Source: M3 sp964637445 (lineage in GTDB: Bacteria > Bacteroidota > Bacteroidia > Bacteroidales > Muribaculaceae). Taken from it: a stretch of DNA of 53,256 nt. The position numbers and the translations under genes were made by a program. Below the pieces are notes generated by a model. That model had not been told where the DNA came from. It saw nothing but the letters and a program-made list of their open reading frames with translations, and made no database searches. Every line of letters starts with the position of its first letter. The first letter of the stretch is position 1. Shown here in pieces: positions 26,756 through 35,853 of the stretch. The DNA lies in contig CAZWWS010000008.1 in NCBI GenBank assembly GCA_964637445.1, positions 1 to 53,256 on the forward strand, in the 5' to 3' direction.

Positions 26756-27700
26756 CTATATCTCGATTAAGAATGCACCACAAGAATATCCACCGCCAAA
26801 AACCGTAAAACCGATGCGATCGCCCTTCTTGAACATTGCTCTTTTTTGGGCAAACACGAGCGGAGCACTTGCAGAACCGGTATTGCCTAATTCTTCGATA
26901 TTATTTACAAAATGATCTTCTCCTAAGCCGAGCTGGTGAGCTACATTTGCAACAATGCGCTTGTTCGCCTGATGACAAATGATATAGTCTAATTCTTGAA
27001 TTTCGAGCCCGTGAGGCTTTGTTACGCCTTCCAATGCTTGTACCATATACTTACAAGCATGCATAAAAACATCTTTGCCATCGGGCATTGCAATGCCATC
27101 TTCTTTAGGACGGAGTCTTACGCCCTCAGGGCCTTTACTTACATTTCCAAGACCACGAGTATATATTTCTTTTATTTCGATATCACTATCTGAAAGTTTT
27201 TCTTTTGAGATAAAGAATGCTACAGCTCCATCACCCCACAAATGACCACATTTGGGGTCGCTTTCGTTACTGTAATATGTATTATGCTCTGAGCAAACCA
27301 ACAAAGCCTTAGTAGCTTTTCCGCAAGCAAAATAGCCCTCAACAATTTCCAAACCATTTACAAATGAAGAGCAGGCCGACGATGCATACACAGCTTTTGC
27401 ATCGGAAATGTCATACTCTTTTTGTGCAATGTGAGCGAGAGTTGCAACTGTATCATAAGCAGAATAGGCAGCCGACACTATCAAGTCAACATCTTTAACA
27501 TCGTAAGATAGTCCTTTTACGGCATCGGCAATAGCTGCAAGCCCCATGGTATTATGATTTTCACCGTCACCAGCCTTTGAGCGAGTACTAATACCGGTAC
27601 GTTTCAAAATCCAATCGCTTGTGAGTCCATTAACATTTAAGAAATAGTCGTTGGATACACGACCTTCTGGGACATAAAATCCGGTTGAATTAATATACAT
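26756..27700 (-). CDS. FabH-like 3-oxoacyl-ACP synthase III
   Basis: KAS III-type condensing enzyme of 314 residues, about the FabH length. The Cys-His-Asn triad is Cys110 (SSACSSF), His243 (CHQAN) and Asn273 (GNTGSAS). Because the sequence around Cys110 differs from classical FabH (AACAGF), the primer or acceptor may differ; a DarB-type or secondary KAS III is an alternative. It follows a TetR gene by 7 bp and precedes fabG, so a lipid-synthesis role under TetR control is the simplest reading. Confidence 0.85.
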   Translation of the reverse strand: MYINSTGFYVPEGRVSNDYFLNVNGLTSDWILKRTGISTRSKAGDGENHNTMGLAAIADAVKGLSYDVKDVDLIVSAAYSAYDTVATLAHIAQKEYDISDAKAVYASSACSSFVNGLEIVEGYFACGKATKALLVCSEHNTYYSNESDPKCGHLWGDGAVAFFISKEKLSDSDIEIKEIYTRGLGNVSKGPEGVRLRPKEDGIAMPDGKDVFMHACKYMVQALEGVTKPHGLEIQELDYIICHQANKRIVANVAHQLGLGEDHFVNNIEELGNTGSASAPLVFAQKRAMFKKGDRIGFTVFGGGYSCGAFLIEI

Positions 27701-27707
27701 ATCTGTT

Positions 27708-28289
27708 TTATTTTTTTATACCCGTTATTATGAATTTTGTTATTTTTTCTCGTAATGTCGCTTTATCCACACTCAACTCTTCAAAATTATTTCGAAGATA
27801 TGATAAATCGACTCCTTGAAATATCATGAGCATTATAGGATATACCAAAGGAACAAACTCAGGTTTGAATACTCCTTGAGCTACTCCATCATTAACGATC
27901 TCTCTTATCATTTCAATTTCTTTCGTGACGGCCAATTTTCGGATACGTTCGATGCGTTTTACTTCACGAAGAAATAATGATCGAATAGGCTCATTTTGGT
28001 ATGCAGTACCTTCGATTATATCGAACCTTACATTAATAAAGCGTTCAAGTTTTTCCAACGGAGGAATATCCAATTCCATTACATCGCGAAGCTTTATTAT
28101 TAATTGTTCGCTTTCGCGTTCAATTACGGCATTGTATATCTCTTTCTTGTTTTTGAAATATGTGTATATTGTTCTACGCCCTTTTTCTGATGCTGAAGCG
28201 ATGTCATTCATAGTCGTATTCTCAATGCCTTTATGAGCAAAGAGTTGTCGAGCTACATCAATTAATTTTTCGCGCGTTTTAATTACCAT
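27708..28289 (-). CDS. TetR/AcrR family transcriptional regulator
   Basis: Regulator of 193 residues. The N-terminal HTH is typical (ARQLFAHKGIENTTMNDIA, KGRRTIYTYFKNKKEIYNAV), and the helical C-terminal half would bind a ligand, possibly an acyl compound given its neighbour. It is the first gene of a transcript with the FabH-like gene and would autoregulate from its own promoter. The ligand and targets are unknown. Confidence 0.9.
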   Translation of the reverse strand: MVIKTREKLIDVARQLFAHKGIENTTMNDIASASEKGRRTIYTYFKNKKEIYNAVIERESEQLIIKLRDVMELDIPPLEKLERFINVRFDIIEGTAYQNEPIRSLFLREVKRIERIRKLAVTKEIEMIREIVNDGVAQGVFKPEFVPLVYPIMLMIFQGVDLSYLRNNFEELSVDKATLREKITKFIITGIKK

Positions 28290-28318
28290 TATTTCTGCAC
28301 ATATTTTCTATAACTGTG

Positions 28319-28326
28319 CAAAGTTA
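28319..28326 (-). promoter_or_regulatory. -7 element of the tetR promoter
   Basis: TAACTTTG on the minus strand, 30 bp before the tetR ATG, followed by CA as is common. A -33 TTTG at 19-20 bases is not evident, so activity may depend on a factor. Confidence 0.45.
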
Positions 28327-28437
28327 CGAAATATATTGGAATTTCTCTATTTAGACCAAAGGATTTTCAATAAAATTACTGGGATAGAGCATTTATTTTC
28401 AAAAATTATTGTACTTTCGTTTTCAAATAAGGTTATA

Positions 28438-29790
28438 ATGAAAGTATTTTTTGTTTTAGTAGATTGCATTCTGTTGGCAAATATATGTTGGGCATCTAAT
28501 AAAATTCCACTTGATTTTGCCGGCAATACAAACGCGACAATAGGCATTACTGTTACAACCATTGATGGAAAAATCGTTGAACAATATAACCCAACGACGT
28601 TAATGACACCGGCGTCAATCATCAAATGTATAACATCTGCAGCATGTGTCATTGGATTAGATGATGATTTTTCATTTATTACAACTGTGGATATAACCGG
28701 TAAAATCGTTGATGGAACGTTGAATGGGAATACTATAATAACAGCGTCAGGAGATCCGACTATCAGTTCCGCTCATTTTAATGATGACTATTTTATCGAA
28801 AACATTGCAAAGTCTTTAAAAAATTATGGCATAGATTCAATTGCAGGAAAGATAATTGTGGAGAGTAGCAACTATCCTATGATTGGATATTCTCCATATT
28901 GGATGTTGGAGGATCTCGGGTGGTATTATAGTTCCGGTTTATATGGGCTGAATTTTAAGGACAACACACTCAAAGTTGTATTTACTGATAGATTCTCCAA
29001 TGATTATACAATAACCCCAAAATCTAATATCAACATATATAATCATCTTACTAAAGGCGATGATGATATCATGATCTATCCATCCATTGGAGAGAATGCT
29101 TATTTTCTTGATGGCACAGTAGTTGATATGAACGCAAATTTGACAATAAAATGCGCGAATCCTAATCCTATCGAATCCGTAAAAGCGGAGCTAAGTGGAA
29201 TAATTCCGTTAGGCAATAACAAATTAGCAGTCACGCCTACTCCAATCCGAATATATGAGCATATATCACCTACGAGAGATGAAACATTGCGAAGTTTAAT
29301 GTATCGTAGCGATAATTTATTTGCTCAAGGTATGCTTCGCGCTATTTTATCTGACAGTATTGGCATGCGGACAGACAATCGAGCTATCAGCGCCGAGTGC
29401 AACTTGCTTAAAACTATTGGAGTAAACGCCTCAGGGCAAAAGATTGTAGATGGATGTGGACTCGCGCGTAATAATAAAATTACGCCTAAATTTATGACTG
29501 ATTTATTGTGCGCAATGGCCAACTCGCAATATGCCACAATTTACACTTCGCTATTTCCTAAAGTCGGTTTTGATGGTACAGTTAAGCGATTATTGCAAAA
29601 GACCAAACTAAGAGGAAAACTGGTATTGAAAAGTGGAAGCATGAGTGGCGTGTTATGTTATTCCGGATACAAAATTAACGAGGAAGGACATCCTACACAT
29701 GCTATTTGTATTATGGTAAATAACTTTTCTTGCCCTTCAAATGAAATAAGAACGGCTATAGAACGCTATTTATTGAAAATTTTTCAGTAG
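28438..29790 (+). CDS. dacB: D-alanyl-D-alanine carboxypeptidase/endopeptidase (PBP4 type)
   Basis: Penicillin-binding protein of 450 residues that trims or cuts peptidoglycan peptides in the periplasm. ATG 28438 gives a clean signal peptide (MKVFFVLVDCILLANICWAS); the open frame extends upstream to a TTG at 28336 that overlaps the divergent promoter region and is rejected. Active-site motifs are SIIK (Ser60-Lys63), SDN (YRSDNLFAQ) and KSG (LKSGSMSG). The second and third are family-consistent for the S13 class. It is the first plus-strand gene after tetR. Confidence 0.93.
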   Translation: MKVFFVLVDCILLANICWASNKIPLDFAGNTNATIGITVTTIDGKIVEQYNPTTLMTPASIIKCITSAACVIGLDDDFSFITTVDITGKIVDGTLNGNTIITASGDPTISSAHFNDDYFIENIAKSLKNYGIDSIAGKIIVESSNYPMIGYSPYWMLEDLGWYYSSGLYGLNFKDNTLKVVFTDRFSNDYTITPKSNINIYNHLTKGDDDIMIYPSIGENAYFLDGTVVDMNANLTIKCANPNPIESVKAELSGIIPLGNNKLAVTPTPIRIYEHISPTRDETLRSLMYRSDNLFAQGMLRAILSDSIGMRTDNRAISAECNLLKTIGVNASGQKIVDGCGLARNNKITPKFMTDLLCAMANSQYATIYTSLFPKVGFDGTVKRLLQKTKLRGKLVLKSGSMSGVLCYSGYKINEEGHPTHAICIMVNNFSCPSNEIRTAIERYLLKIFQ

Positions 29791-29791
29791 C

Positions 29792-29822
29792 TTTGTAGCG
29801 AGCTTTACTTTTTACAAATTTG
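29792..29822 (+). promoter_or_regulatory. Predicted promoter of the rsmI gene pair
   Basis: TTTG (29792-29795), 19 bases, CAAATTTG (29815-29822): matches the Bacteroidetes consensus except for the first base of the -7 box. It begins 2 bp after the dacB stop. Confidence 0.5.
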
Positions 29823-29835
29823 ATGTCTGTATAAT

Positions 29836-30405
29836 ATGGATGCAAAAATAGACCGATTGATCGAATTGAGCTATGAACTCGAAGGCTTGTTGCTCCTCGC
29901 AAAAAATAAGAAAGAGAATCAGCAACAGATTGTTACGCTCGCGAAAGCAAAACTCAATACGCTTGAAACCGCTTTTGCTGATTTAGTTGTCATTGATCAA
30001 GATGATGATGTATTTGTAGAAAGTACAATTGAATTCAGCAAATCAAAAATAGATGAAGTATGCTCAACGGACAATAGTGTGTCAATTGAATGTGAGATCG
30101 ATTCATCTGAAATAGAAAGTGAATGTGATAATAACGACGAGAATATTATACCAATCTCTTACGATTACTCTCGTAGCCTCAAGCAATTCTTTACGATAAA
30201 TGATAAATTTAGATTCAGGCGAGAGCTATTCGGCAATAGTGATACTGCTTTCGCCGACACGATGAACATTCTTTCGGCAATGTCAAGTCTTGCTGAGGTT
30301 CAAGATTACTTGGCTAATGATCTTGAATGGGATCTTAATAATGAGGAAGTAACGGAATTTACCGCTATAATTGAGGCTTATTTTAAATCAAGAGTTAAAG
30401 AATGA
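29836..30405 (+). CDS. Unknown conserved-type protein upstream of rsmI
   Basis: Protein of 189 residues with a helical N-terminus (IDRLIELSYELEGLLLLAKNKK), an acidic variable middle (70-110), and a helical C-terminal part (LKQFFTINDKFRFRRELFGNSD..FADTMNILSAM..VQDYLANDLEWD). This last segment resembles the region seen in Bacteroidetes proteins next to rsmI, but I cannot name a family. Its stop overlaps the rsmI start (ATGA), so translation is coupled. Confidence 0.8.
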   Translation: MDAKIDRLIELSYELEGLLLLAKNKKENQQQIVTLAKAKLNTLETAFADLVVIDQDDDVFVESTIEFSKSKIDEVCSTDNSVSIECEIDSSEIESECDNNDENIIPISYDYSRSLKQFFTINDKFRFRRELFGNSDTAFADTMNILSAMSSLAEVQDYLANDLEWDLNNEEVTEFTAIIEAYFKSRVKE

Positions 30406-31124
30406 GTGGCAAATTATATATCGTACCGACTCCTGTCGGCAATCTTGGCGACATGTCTCCACGAGCAGTTGAAACGTTATCTCAAAGTTCATTGATACTT
30501 GCGGAGGATACGCGTACAAGTAGTGTGCTTTTACGCCATTTCGGTATAAATGTACCGACAATCAGCCATCACAAATTTAACGAACATGATAGTCTTGAGC
30601 CATTAATCAAGTGGCTTAACGCTGGTGAAATCATATCATTGATTTCCGATGCCGGAACCCCAGGAATTTCCGATCCGGGTTTTATGTTGTCAAGAGAATG
30701 TCGTCGACACAATATAGAAGTGGAAACGCTACCCGGACCAACCGCATTTGTGCCGGCTCTTGTCAATTCCGGATTACCATGTGAGCGATTTTGTTTTGAG
30801 GGATTTTTACCCTTAAAAAAAGGTCGAGCTACGCGTTTGAAAGAACTATCGTCCGAAACGAGAACGTTTATTATATATGAATCACCCGTGCGATTAGTAA
30901 AAACTCTACAACAATTAGCCGAAGTTTGTGGAGATGATAGAGAAGCCTCTGTTTCTCGGGAAATATCAAAGTTACACGATACTACTCATCGCGGAACGTT
31001 GCGTGAACTCGCTGATTATTTTGCGCAAAACAATCCTCGCGGAGAGATTGTTATTGTAGTTAGTGGCTACAAGAACCTCGACGAGAGGATAGGGCATGTA
31101 AATAAATATAAATCAAAAGAATAA
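30402..31124 (+). CDS. rsmI: 16S rRNA (cytidine1402-2'-O)-methyltransferase
   Basis: SAM-dependent methyltransferase of 240 residues for 2'-O-methylation of C1402 in the decoding centre. It begins with the RsmI hallmark LYIVPTPVGNLGDMSPRA, followed by LAEDTRTS and the SAM loop SDAGTPGISDPG. The tetrapyrrole-methylase fold continues with GPTAFVPALVNSGLP. Coupled by a 4-bp overlap to the gene before it. Confidence 0.96.
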   Translation: MSGKLYIVPTPVGNLGDMSPRAVETLSQSSLILAEDTRTSSVLLRHFGINVPTISHHKFNEHDSLEPLIKWLNAGEIISLISDAGTPGISDPGFMLSRECRRHNIEVETLPGPTAFVPALVNSGLPCERFCFEGFLPLKKGRATRLKELSSETRTFIIYESPVRLVKTLQQLAEVCGDDREASVSREISKLHDTTHRGTLRELADYFAQNNPRGEIVIVVSGYKNLDERIGHVNKYKSKE

Positions 31125-31149
31125 CTGTTTAACCAATAATATTATCAAT

Positions 31150-32010
31150 ATGAAAAAGTTAGTATCTACCGTCATTGTAGGTTTAGCGTTTCTTACAGCC
31201 TGTAACGGAGATAAGTTGAAACAAGCTGAGGCAGAGAATGTCGCGCTTGATGATTCACTACAAGTTGCTCTTGCCAATCAAGACAGTCTGCTCAACCTTC
31301 TTAATGACATTACAGAAGGGATGAACCAGATTAGAGATTTAGAGAAAATCATGTCGACCACACCCGACTTCGGTGCTGAATCTCAATCGCGTAAAGATCA
31401 GATTCGCAATGACATGATGGCCATTCAACAAGCGCTACAGGAGCGCCGAGAACGCCTCAATCAACTTGAAGCAAAATTATCAAGAAGTGAAGGTTACAAT
31501 GCGACATTAAAGAGAACAATTGAGAATCTAAAATCAGAAATCGCAACGCAAGAGTCGACCATTGCATCTTTAAGGAATGATCTTGCAGCCGCTAATGTCC
31601 AAATAGCAGAACTTGGAACACAGGTTGACTCTCTAAATACGACTGTGGCAACGGTAACTCAAGAAAAAGATGCTGCCAAGCAAGAATCAATAGATCTTGC
31701 AAACGAGCTAAACACGTGCTTTTACGCAATTGGGACTAAGAGTGAACTTAAAGAAAATAAGATTATCGAAACCGGTTTCTTACGAAAGACCAAAATTATG
31801 CGAGGTGATTACCTACAAAGTTATTTTACCAAAGCAGATAAGCGAACTATCACTTCGATTCCGGCTCATGCCAAGAAAACTAAGATTCTCACAAATCAAC
31901 CTGTTGGAAGTTATACCATTGAGGCCGTTAATGGTATGCAAGTCATCAAGATTACAGATTCTGAAAAATTTTGGAGTCTAAGCAACTATCTCGTTATTCA
32001 AGTGGATTAA
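31150..32010 (+). CDS. Coiled-coil lipoprotein
   Basis: Protein of 286 residues. A lipobox (FLTAC then NGDK) marks it as a lipoprotein. Residues of about 20-200 are heptad-rich coiled coil (LEAKLSRSEGYNATLKRTIENL and following). The last 85 residues form a compact beta-rich domain (KIMRGDYLQSYFTKADKRTI..YTIEAVNGMQVIKITD). It follows rsmI by 25 bp and ends at a strong terminator. I infer a structural role at the envelope; the family name is not known to me. Confidence 0.8.
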   Translation: MKKLVSTVIVGLAFLTACNGDKLKQAEAENVALDDSLQVALANQDSLLNLLNDITEGMNQIRDLEKIMSTTPDFGAESQSRKDQIRNDMMAIQQALQERRERLNQLEAKLSRSEGYNATLKRTIENLKSEIATQESTIASLRNDLAAANVQIAELGTQVDSLNTTVATVTQEKDAAKQESIDLANELNTCFYAIGTKSELKENKIIETGFLRKTKIMRGDYLQSYFTKADKRTITSIPAHAKKTKILTNQPVGSYTIEAVNGMQVIKITDSEKFWSLSNYLVIQVD

Positions 32011-32036
32011 TATCCATCCAAACTCTTTATATAGTG

Positions 32037-32069
32037 GCCGTCTAACATTGTTTAGGCGGCTTCTTTTTT
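32037..32069 (+). terminator. Intrinsic terminator after the coiled-coil lipoprotein
   Basis: GCCGTCTAA (32037-32045) and TTAGGCGGC (32052-32060) form a 9-bp stem with one G-U pair, followed by TTCTTTTTT. A clear rho-independent terminator for the plus strand. Confidence 0.85.
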
Positions 32070-32089
32070 ACGATAAAGCCATAAATAAC

Positions 32090-32992
32090 TTATATCCAAC
32101 GCTCTCTAAGCATTCTCATTTCATCAGTCTTAATAAGAGTACGCATAAATTCTTTTACAGATTCTTTTCTATATGAATCTCTTAATACATGAAATGATCC
32201 TTCCATTTTATTATTGGCGCAATCTATTGGTATTGATTTTAATTCAGGATAGATAGAGGCTGTATTGCTTGACAATATTGTTGCCAAACGAGTATTACGA
32301 ATCAATCTAAGTAACGGAGTTACTTGGTTGAATTCTACTTGAGCCTCTATTGTTACATTGTTCTCATTTAATATTCTCTCCAATACATTTCGAGCTTGTA
32401 ATCCTTTGGCAGGCAAAATTAGGCGACATTTCTTTAGATCTTCAAGTGTAACGCTTTTTCTTTCTGCTAAATAATGGTCATTATGCACAATTAAAGATAG
32501 CGAATCCTCAAATATTACATGAGATTCAATTTGTGAATAATGTTTAGAGGGTTTATATGACAATACGAAGTCAAGGTCACGTCGTATCAATAAATCAATT
32601 AATTCATCCATCGTTTTATACACAATGTTGAGCTTTATATTAGGATAGACCTTTATAAACTCCGATAATGTGGCATCGCTAATTCGGCTGAATGAATGAG
32701 TGACACCTATATTCAATACACCACACTTCAATTCGTTTAAGTCGTTCATTCTGCTAATACAATTGTCGGATTGTTGTATTACACTCCGAGCGTATGGAAG
32801 TAATTCATTCCCGGCTTCGGTGATAACAACTTCATGACTATTACGATAAAACAATTGGACTTTAAGCTCGTCTTCAAGCTGTTTTATATTTTGAGATAGA
32901 GCACTTTGTGTCATGAATAACATTTTAGCCGCTTCTGAAAAATTCAGTGTCTCTGCTACTTTTATAAATGATTTTAGTTGTCGTAATTCCAT
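32090..32992 (-). CDS. LysR family transcriptional regulator
   Basis: Regulator of 300 residues. The N-terminal winged HTH reads LRQLKSFIKVAETLNFSEAAKML..SQSALSQNIKQLEDEL, and the rest is the periplasmic-binding-like effector domain. It is the last gene of a minus-strand cluster with the split ThrE exporter (33-bp gap), so it may control amino-acid export. The effector is unknown. It could alternatively be expressed from a promoter in the short gap. Confidence 0.92.
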   Translation of the reverse strand: MELRQLKSFIKVAETLNFSEAAKMLFMTQSALSQNIKQLEDELKVQLFYRNSHEVVITEAGNELLPYARSVIQQSDNCISRMNDLNELKCGVLNIGVTHSFSRISDATLSEFIKVYPNIKLNIVYKTMDELIDLLIRRDLDFVLSYKPSKHYSQIESHVIFEDSLSLIVHNDHYLAERKSVTLEDLKKCRLILPAKGLQARNVLERILNENNVTIEAQVEFNQVTPLLRLIRNTRLATILSSNTASIYPELKSIPIDCANNKMEGSFHVLRDSYRKESVKEFMRTLIKTDEMRMLRERWI

Positions 32993-33025
32993 ATTGCGAG
33001 ATAAAATATTTACAAATATAGGAAA

Positions 33026-33505
33026 TTATCTTGTCGCAGAAAAAGACTTGCTCTTAAAAATAAATATTGGAATAGTAACACCAACAACCATTAAGCCAAT
33101 GGTAAACACACATACAGCCCAATTGTAATTAAACGTCTCAAAATATTTTGTAAAAGTTGCTTCAGTCCCATCTAAAAAACACATTATTAATGCATGAACA
33201 CTCCGATAAGCATACATACCGGGGATCATTGGTAACAACGCAGGGTACGATAATCCTTCAGCAGGACATTTGAATTTTCGAGAGAGAAAGACAGATAATA
33301 CACCAATACTTATTGCGCCGACAAAACTTGCAGATATTATAAACCATCCAAAACCATTCATAAGGATAAATCGAAATGTATGACCTACTGCCGCCAATAG
33401 TGCACATCCAATAAAGCTTTTTGCCGACACATTGCTTATACTTCCAAATCCTACTGCTGCAATAGCCGCAAAGATTCCGTTATCTATAAGAGAACCTATT
33501 TCCAT
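33026..33505 (-). CDS. ThrE exporter, C-terminal half (YjjB-like, DUF3815)
   Basis: Membrane protein of 159 residues with four or five helices, matching the C-terminal half of ThrE-type threonine/serine exporters (SFIGCALLAAVGHTFRFILM, YPALLPMIPGMYAYRSVHAL). In this phylum the exporter is usually split, and its partner is 1 bp upstream. Together they would pump small hydroxy amino acids or related solutes out of the cell; the substrate is inferred. Confidence 0.85.
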   Translation of the reverse strand: MEIGSLIDNGIFAAIAAVGFGSISNVSAKSFIGCALLAAVGHTFRFILMNGFGWFIISASFVGAISIGVLSVFLSRKFKCPAEGLSYPALLPMIPGMYAYRSVHALIMCFLDGTEATFTKYFETFNYNWAVCVFTIGLMVVGVTIPIFIFKSKSFSATR

Positions 33506-33506
33506 C

Positions 33507-34310
33507 TTAAAGTGTATTTATATTAACCGCCAAATAGCCTAAAACGAGTCCAATCGATAGACATATCGTAATTATAGATGCTTGGATAAAACGACACATA
33601 CCGCATACATAATGCCCATATATAAAATCACAGATTGAATTGATAAATGGCACTCCGGGAACTAAAAATAAGACACTGGTTCCAAGTGCAATATCGGGAG
33701 TGTTTCCCAACTGAAATATATAGCCGGAACTTGAAATAACCGTAGCTATAAAAGCAGAAATAATTGTTGTAATTCTTATATCCAAGTCCCATTCTTTTCT
33801 TAGCTTGGACTTAATATACATCCCATTAATGGTTGCTATCATTACTATAATCATCGATATCCAATCCCCACCAAAAATATGGCAAAACGAAGCATTGGCT
33901 AATCCTGTCAGAATTAAAACCAATATTGGATCTAATCGCTTTTTATCTTTTATTTTTTCTAAACGTGATTTTACCTCCGTTAGTGGGATTTTTTTATCAT
34001 AGATAATCCAACTAAGATTGCTTAAGAGAGAATTTTTCTCAAAGTCAATTACCGTTTCTGAGATTTGTCGATTCGTAGTGTAATTCGCATCATGTTGATC
34101 TTTCACTGAGACCATCACATGTTGAGGAAGAATTGTAAGATCGACTGAAACACCATAACTCTCAGAAATCCGCTTTATATTTCGTCCGATACGTATATTA
34201 GTTGCTCCACATTGGAGCAATGTTATTGCATAATCCTCTAAAAAATCGCCTATACAATTTAGAGGTTCAGATACATCTTTACCATTCATCATCATCGTCT
34301 CCATAAGCAT
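33507..34310 (-). CDS. ThrE exporter, N-terminal half (YjjP-like, DUF1212)
   Basis: Protein of 267 residues: a soluble N-terminal domain (about 1-115; GDFLEDYAITLLQCGATNIRIG) with the family's conserved hydrolase-like region, then five membrane helices (about 128-265; GGDWISMIIVMIATING, GTSVLFLVPGVPFINSICDF). The start region offers Met1, Met3 and Met6-8; Met8 (34289) gives the smallest overlap with the small ORF upstream. Pairs with the YjjB-like gene 1 bp downstream. Confidence 0.87.
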   Translation of the reverse strand: MLMETMMMNGKDVSEPLNCIGDFLEDYAITLLQCGATNIRIGRNIKRISESYGVSVDLTILPQHVMVSVKDQHDANYTTNRQISETVIDFEKNSLLSNLSWIIYDKKIPLTEVKSRLEKIKDKKRLDPILVLILTGLANASFCHIFGGDWISMIIVMIATINGMYIKSKLRKEWDLDIRITTIISAFIATVISSSGYIFQLGNTPDIALGTSVLFLVPGVPFINSICDFIYGHYVCGMCRFIQASIITICLSIGLVLGYLAVNINTL

Positions 34311-34482
34311 TCATCGTAGGATCTATATAGTCAAACGAAATAAACTTTTGTTGATACAAGTTGGATTTGTCTTTAGATGTCCAACTCATAACAATCAATA
34401 ATATAGGCGACATCAAACAGATTAAAAACAATAATGGCTGATAGCTATTGCTCGCAAATACATAAATCATTAACTCATTCAT
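34279..34482 (-). CDS. Small membrane ORF before the ThrE genes
   Basis: Possible protein of 67 residues with one membrane helix (about 16-34; PLLFLICLMSPILLIVMSW) and an acidic end (YGDDDDEW). It overlaps the first thrE gene by up to 32 bp, which could couple translation. No family is recognised and it could be spurious; the placement after a promoter-like element and the clean helix argue for it. Confidence 0.5.
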   Translation of the reverse strand: MNELMIYVFASNSYQPLLFLICLMSPILLIVMSWTSKDKSNLYQQKFISFDYIDPTMNAYGDDDDEW

Positions 34483-34506
34483 AAATTGTGATTATTATTT
34501 TGACCG

Positions 34507-34532
34507 CAAAATTATTTAATCCGCAATTGGAT
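34507..34532 (-). promoter_or_regulatory. Promoter core and dyad upstream of the thrE-lysR cluster
   Basis: -7 box TAATTTTG at 34507-34514 (minus strand). Directly upstream lies ATCC-N6-GGAT (34519-34532), an interrupted dyad of LysR-box size. No clean -33 TTTG is visible, so activation by a regulator such as the local LysR is plausible. Confidence 0.45.
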
Positions 34533-34604
34533 AATTAAGTTAGGTAATTAGATTTTCAGATAGCTACAATCACTTTTTCTGAATATACCTATCGCTCTTG
34601 TGGC

Positions 34605-34637
34605 AAATAAAAAAGCCCGGAAAAAATCCGAGCTTTT
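34605..34637 (-). terminator. Terminator of the metal efflux operon
   Basis: AAAGCCCGGA (34612-34621) and TCCGAGCTTT (34627-34636) pair except for one C-A mismatch, and on the minus strand the stem runs into TTTTTTATTT. It lies about 20 bp after the TolC-like gene. Confidence 0.8.
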
Positions 34638-34656
34638 GCTTTGTGCCATAGTAAGA

Positions 34657-35853
34657 CTATCGGCTTAATTCTTGAAGAATTGAATATTTATTCAATCGAG
34701 TCAATACTTGATAATACTCATATTCTACAGCATACATATCGGCAATGGCTTCTTGAAAATAATTCACTTCTTGAATGAAATTGATTAGCGATATTTCACC
34801 ACCGATAAGAGCTTTGTGTAATAATGATATGTAGTTTTCATCAAGGGTTGATTTATACTGAGCGATTTCGTTTGCTAAATTAGCTGCAATCGCATAATCA
34901 GTACGCATTGCTGTCGACTTATCGACTTTCACTCCGGACAGTTCAGCTGCACTTGCTCGCTCAATAGCCTCAGCTGCTTTAGCCTTATGACGATTCGAGA
35001 ATATTGGTAATGTCATTGAAATTGATAATCCATTAAACGAATTTCCTTCTTCATTAGCATGTACATATCCTAAAGTAAAAGAGGGGAGGCTACTTAGTTT
35101 TGCCGCTTTTACAGCATATCGCTCTGATTCCACCATCAATGAGACATAGTTGATTTGCGGATCTTGTGATTGAAGAACTCTATCATAGTCATCAATCGAA
35201 TAAAGTGGTTCAGTAGGATAATTGGTCAATGATGCCAATATCGCATCGCAATCCAAACCTCCATTCATTGCAGATATTGAGCCCTCAAGTACGCGAAGTT
35301 GATTTTCTAATGATGCTCGTTGACGACTCAGTCTAAGTTGTTCGACATTAATTTTATTTATGTCAAGACGAGTGAATTCGCCTTGTTCGTAACCTACTTG
35401 ATAATGACGTTTTAATTCATTAAATAGTGCAATACTACTATCGCACAATGCGACGTTTTTTTGAACATTAATAATGTCGACAAATAGCAATTTTACCTCT
35501 AATGCTTTATCTACATAGCGACTCCTTTCTAAAAACTCCAATGCGGATGATGCGCTTTTATAAGCCTTACTTCTGGCTTTATAAACGCCTGGCCAATCAA
35601 ATGATTGTGAAATCGACGCATTCCACTTGTTTTTTATTCCATTTGGAGCCCACAGATGTTCAAATCCGACCTCTGGATCCGGAAGATTATTCTCACTGCG
35701 AAGTTGCAGTAAATCACTTTCGATAGATGCTTGGGATGATTTTATTTCGGGATTATTGTCAATGATTTGACGAGCCAAACTATCGAATGATTGTGCGTGG
35801 ATGCAACACATGCCAATCACACATAGCATTATAGAAATTAATACCCTTTTCAT
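34657..35853 (-). CDS. TolC-like outer membrane efflux protein
   Basis: Outer membrane channel of 398 residues with signal peptide (1-20, ending IHAQ). Two TolC helical halves are visible (IDNNPEIKSSQASIESDLLQL..; KAAKLSSLPSFTLGYV..). It is shorter than E. coli TolC but normal for the CusC/CzcC group in this phylum. Its start overlaps the RND pump gene by 4 bp, completing a tripartite pump. Confidence 0.92.
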   Translation of the reverse strand: MKRVLISIMLCVIGMCCIHAQSFDSLARQIIDNNPEIKSSQASIESDLLQLRSENNLPDPEVGFEHLWAPNGIKNKWNASISQSFDWPGVYKARSKAYKSASSALEFLERSRYVDKALEVKLLFVDIINVQKNVALCDSSIALFNELKRHYQVGYEQGEFTRLDINKINVEQLRLSRQRASLENQLRVLEGSISAMNGGLDCDAILASLTNYPTEPLYSIDDYDRVLQSQDPQINYVSLMVESERYAVKAAKLSSLPSFTLGYVHANEEGNSFNGLSISMTLPIFSNRHKAKAAEAIERASAAELSGVKVDKSTAMRTDYAIAANLANEIAQYKSTLDENYISLLHKALIGGEISLINFIQEVNYFQEAIADMYAVEYEYYQVLTRLNKYSILQELSR

